Source of the DNA: Flavobacteriaceae bacterium
GTDB lineage: Bacteria; Bacteroidota; Bacteroidia; Flavobacteriales; Flavobacteriaceae
NCBI GenBank assembly: GCA_018608725.1
Contig: JABAZA010000013.1
Span: forward strand, 1-64,000
Reading direction: 5' to 3'
DNA: 64,000 nt
Shown here: in pieces, positions 63,615 through 64,000 of the stretch
How the letters are laid out: the number at the start of each line of letters is the position of its first letter
Numbering within the stretch: the first letter of the stretch is position 1
The notes under the pieces: generated by a model
Seen by the model: the letters and a program-made list of their open reading frames with translations, nothing else
Told to the model about the DNA's origin: nothing
Databases searched by the model: none
Made by a program: the position numbers and the translations under genes

Positions 63615-64000
63615 TTAATTGTTAAGGCTATCATATCCATAATTGGATCGTATGCTATTGGCCCAATCCATCAATGTTTGAACTTGAACATCGGTCAGTT
63701 GTGCTTCTTTATGTGTCCATGTGTAAGACGCTAATGGCATCGTTTCTTCCTCTAGTTCCTCAATCAGCTCTTCCAGTTTATGATCTTTTTTCTTAACTGA
63801 ATAGCTATCCCATTCGGAAATATTAAAGTGTTTTTTACCTTCTTTGATATGACTGTTTAACCAATAATTTACGGGCGTAATTGAATTGTACCAAGGATAA
63901 TTTGTGTGACTACTATGGCAATCAAAACAGGCGTGTTCTAAGATGTTTTTAACTTCTTTAGGAGCTTGAGTATTCTCTAAAAAAAGCGTTATAGATTCCA
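63615..64000 (-). CDS. Haem-binding-domain protein (5' end beyond window)
   Basis: An open minus-strand frame of about 128 codons runs into the right edge; its stop is at 63615-63617. It has the CFDCHSSHTNYPWYNSITPV signature of the Bacteroidota haem-binding domain, a covalent c-type haem site CxxCH, then KKHFNISEWDSY, EEETMPLASYTWTHKEAQL and a final DWANSI. The protein is likely exported to the periplasm, where cytochromes c mature; its own N-terminus and signal are outside the window. It probably transfers electrons or senses redox; function not set. Confidence 0.8.
   Translation of the reverse strand, partial: ESITLFLENTQAPKEVKNILEHACFDCHSSHTNYPWYNSITPVNYWLNSHIKEGKKHFNISEWDSYSVKKKDHKLEELIEELEEETMPLASYTWTHKEAQLTDVQVQTLMDWANSIRSNYGYDSLNN

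Noticed and set aside
1-64000. tRNA, rRNA, CRISPR, prophage or insertion-sequence features
   Set aside because: Intergenic gaps are all under about 220 bases and none shows cloverleaf arms ending in CCA, regular spaced repeats, transposase motifs or terminal inverted repeats.

Overview
The window is a compact, AT-rich stretch (genes on both strands, no gene-free gap above about 220 bases) from a chromosome of the phylum Bacteroidota, most likely a marine member of the Flavobacteriaceae. The grounds are: a GldI-type gliding-motility peptidyl-prolyl isomerase; families largely confined to this phylum (DUF5683, DUF3810, DUF6122, WbqC, DUF349, long signal peptidase I with a DUF5684-like front end); promoters of the Bacteroidota type (TTTG, about 19-20 bases, then TAnnTTTG); weak Shine-Dalgarno sequences; and several TTG or GTG starts. 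It is core-genome DNA. I see no prophage, insertion sequence, CRISPR array, rRNA or tRNA.

Layout. 1-5 kb: partial ECF sigma factor, dihydrolipoyl dehydrogenase, an Lrp-type regulator divergent from a Cys/Met-metabolism PLP enzyme, and a membrane hydrolase-like protein. 5-10 kb: polyphosphate glucokinase between two small unknown genes, DNA polymerase III delta, an HsdR-N nuclease-like protein, a glycosyltransferase and an OmpA lipoprotein. 10-18 kb: pheT, trxB, then a tight udk / FtsB-like / methylmalonyl-CoA mutase small and large subunit operon. 18-25 kb: a tandem pair of ParA genes, the first carrying an unusual C-terminal extension, then parB, DUF5683, dapB, lepB, wbqC and DUF6122. 25-31.5 kb (minus strand): a TPR membrane protein and ribH, two small membrane proteins, mutL, two different rhomboid proteases and an endonuclease/exonuclease/phosphatase protein. 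31.5-36.7 kb: recF, a small lipoprotein and a DciA-like DUF721 gene; ndk; nrnA, gldI and a cyclophilin-FKBP fusion. 36.7-45.7 kb: pepD, DUF3810, a repeat lipoprotein, two amidohydrolase-family proteins and a SpoU methyltransferase. 45.7-57 kb: Rel (ppGpp), Fur, purA, OstA, a class III aminotransferase, a TPR protein, tandem DUF368 proteins and aroE. 57-64 kb: DUF349 protein, mazG, an NMO/FabK-like flavoprotein, mnmA, a glycosyltransferase and a truncated haem-binding-domain gene.

Most genes serve housekeeping: replication and repair (holA, recF, mutL, DciA-like), chromosome partition (parAB), envelope biogenesis (lepB, OstA, OmpA, PPIases, glycosyltransferases), translation (pheT, mnmA, SpoU methyltransferase), nucleotide metabolism (udk, ndk, purA, mazG, nrnA) and propionate/odd-chain metabolism (mutAB). 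The most unusual items are the tailed ParA paralogue beside the canonical parAB, the acidic lipoprotein built from three tandem repeats, the amidohydrolase pair in which only one of three domains keeps metal ligands, and a set of promoters whose -7 box lies only 4-6 bases before the start codon, suggesting leaderless transcripts.
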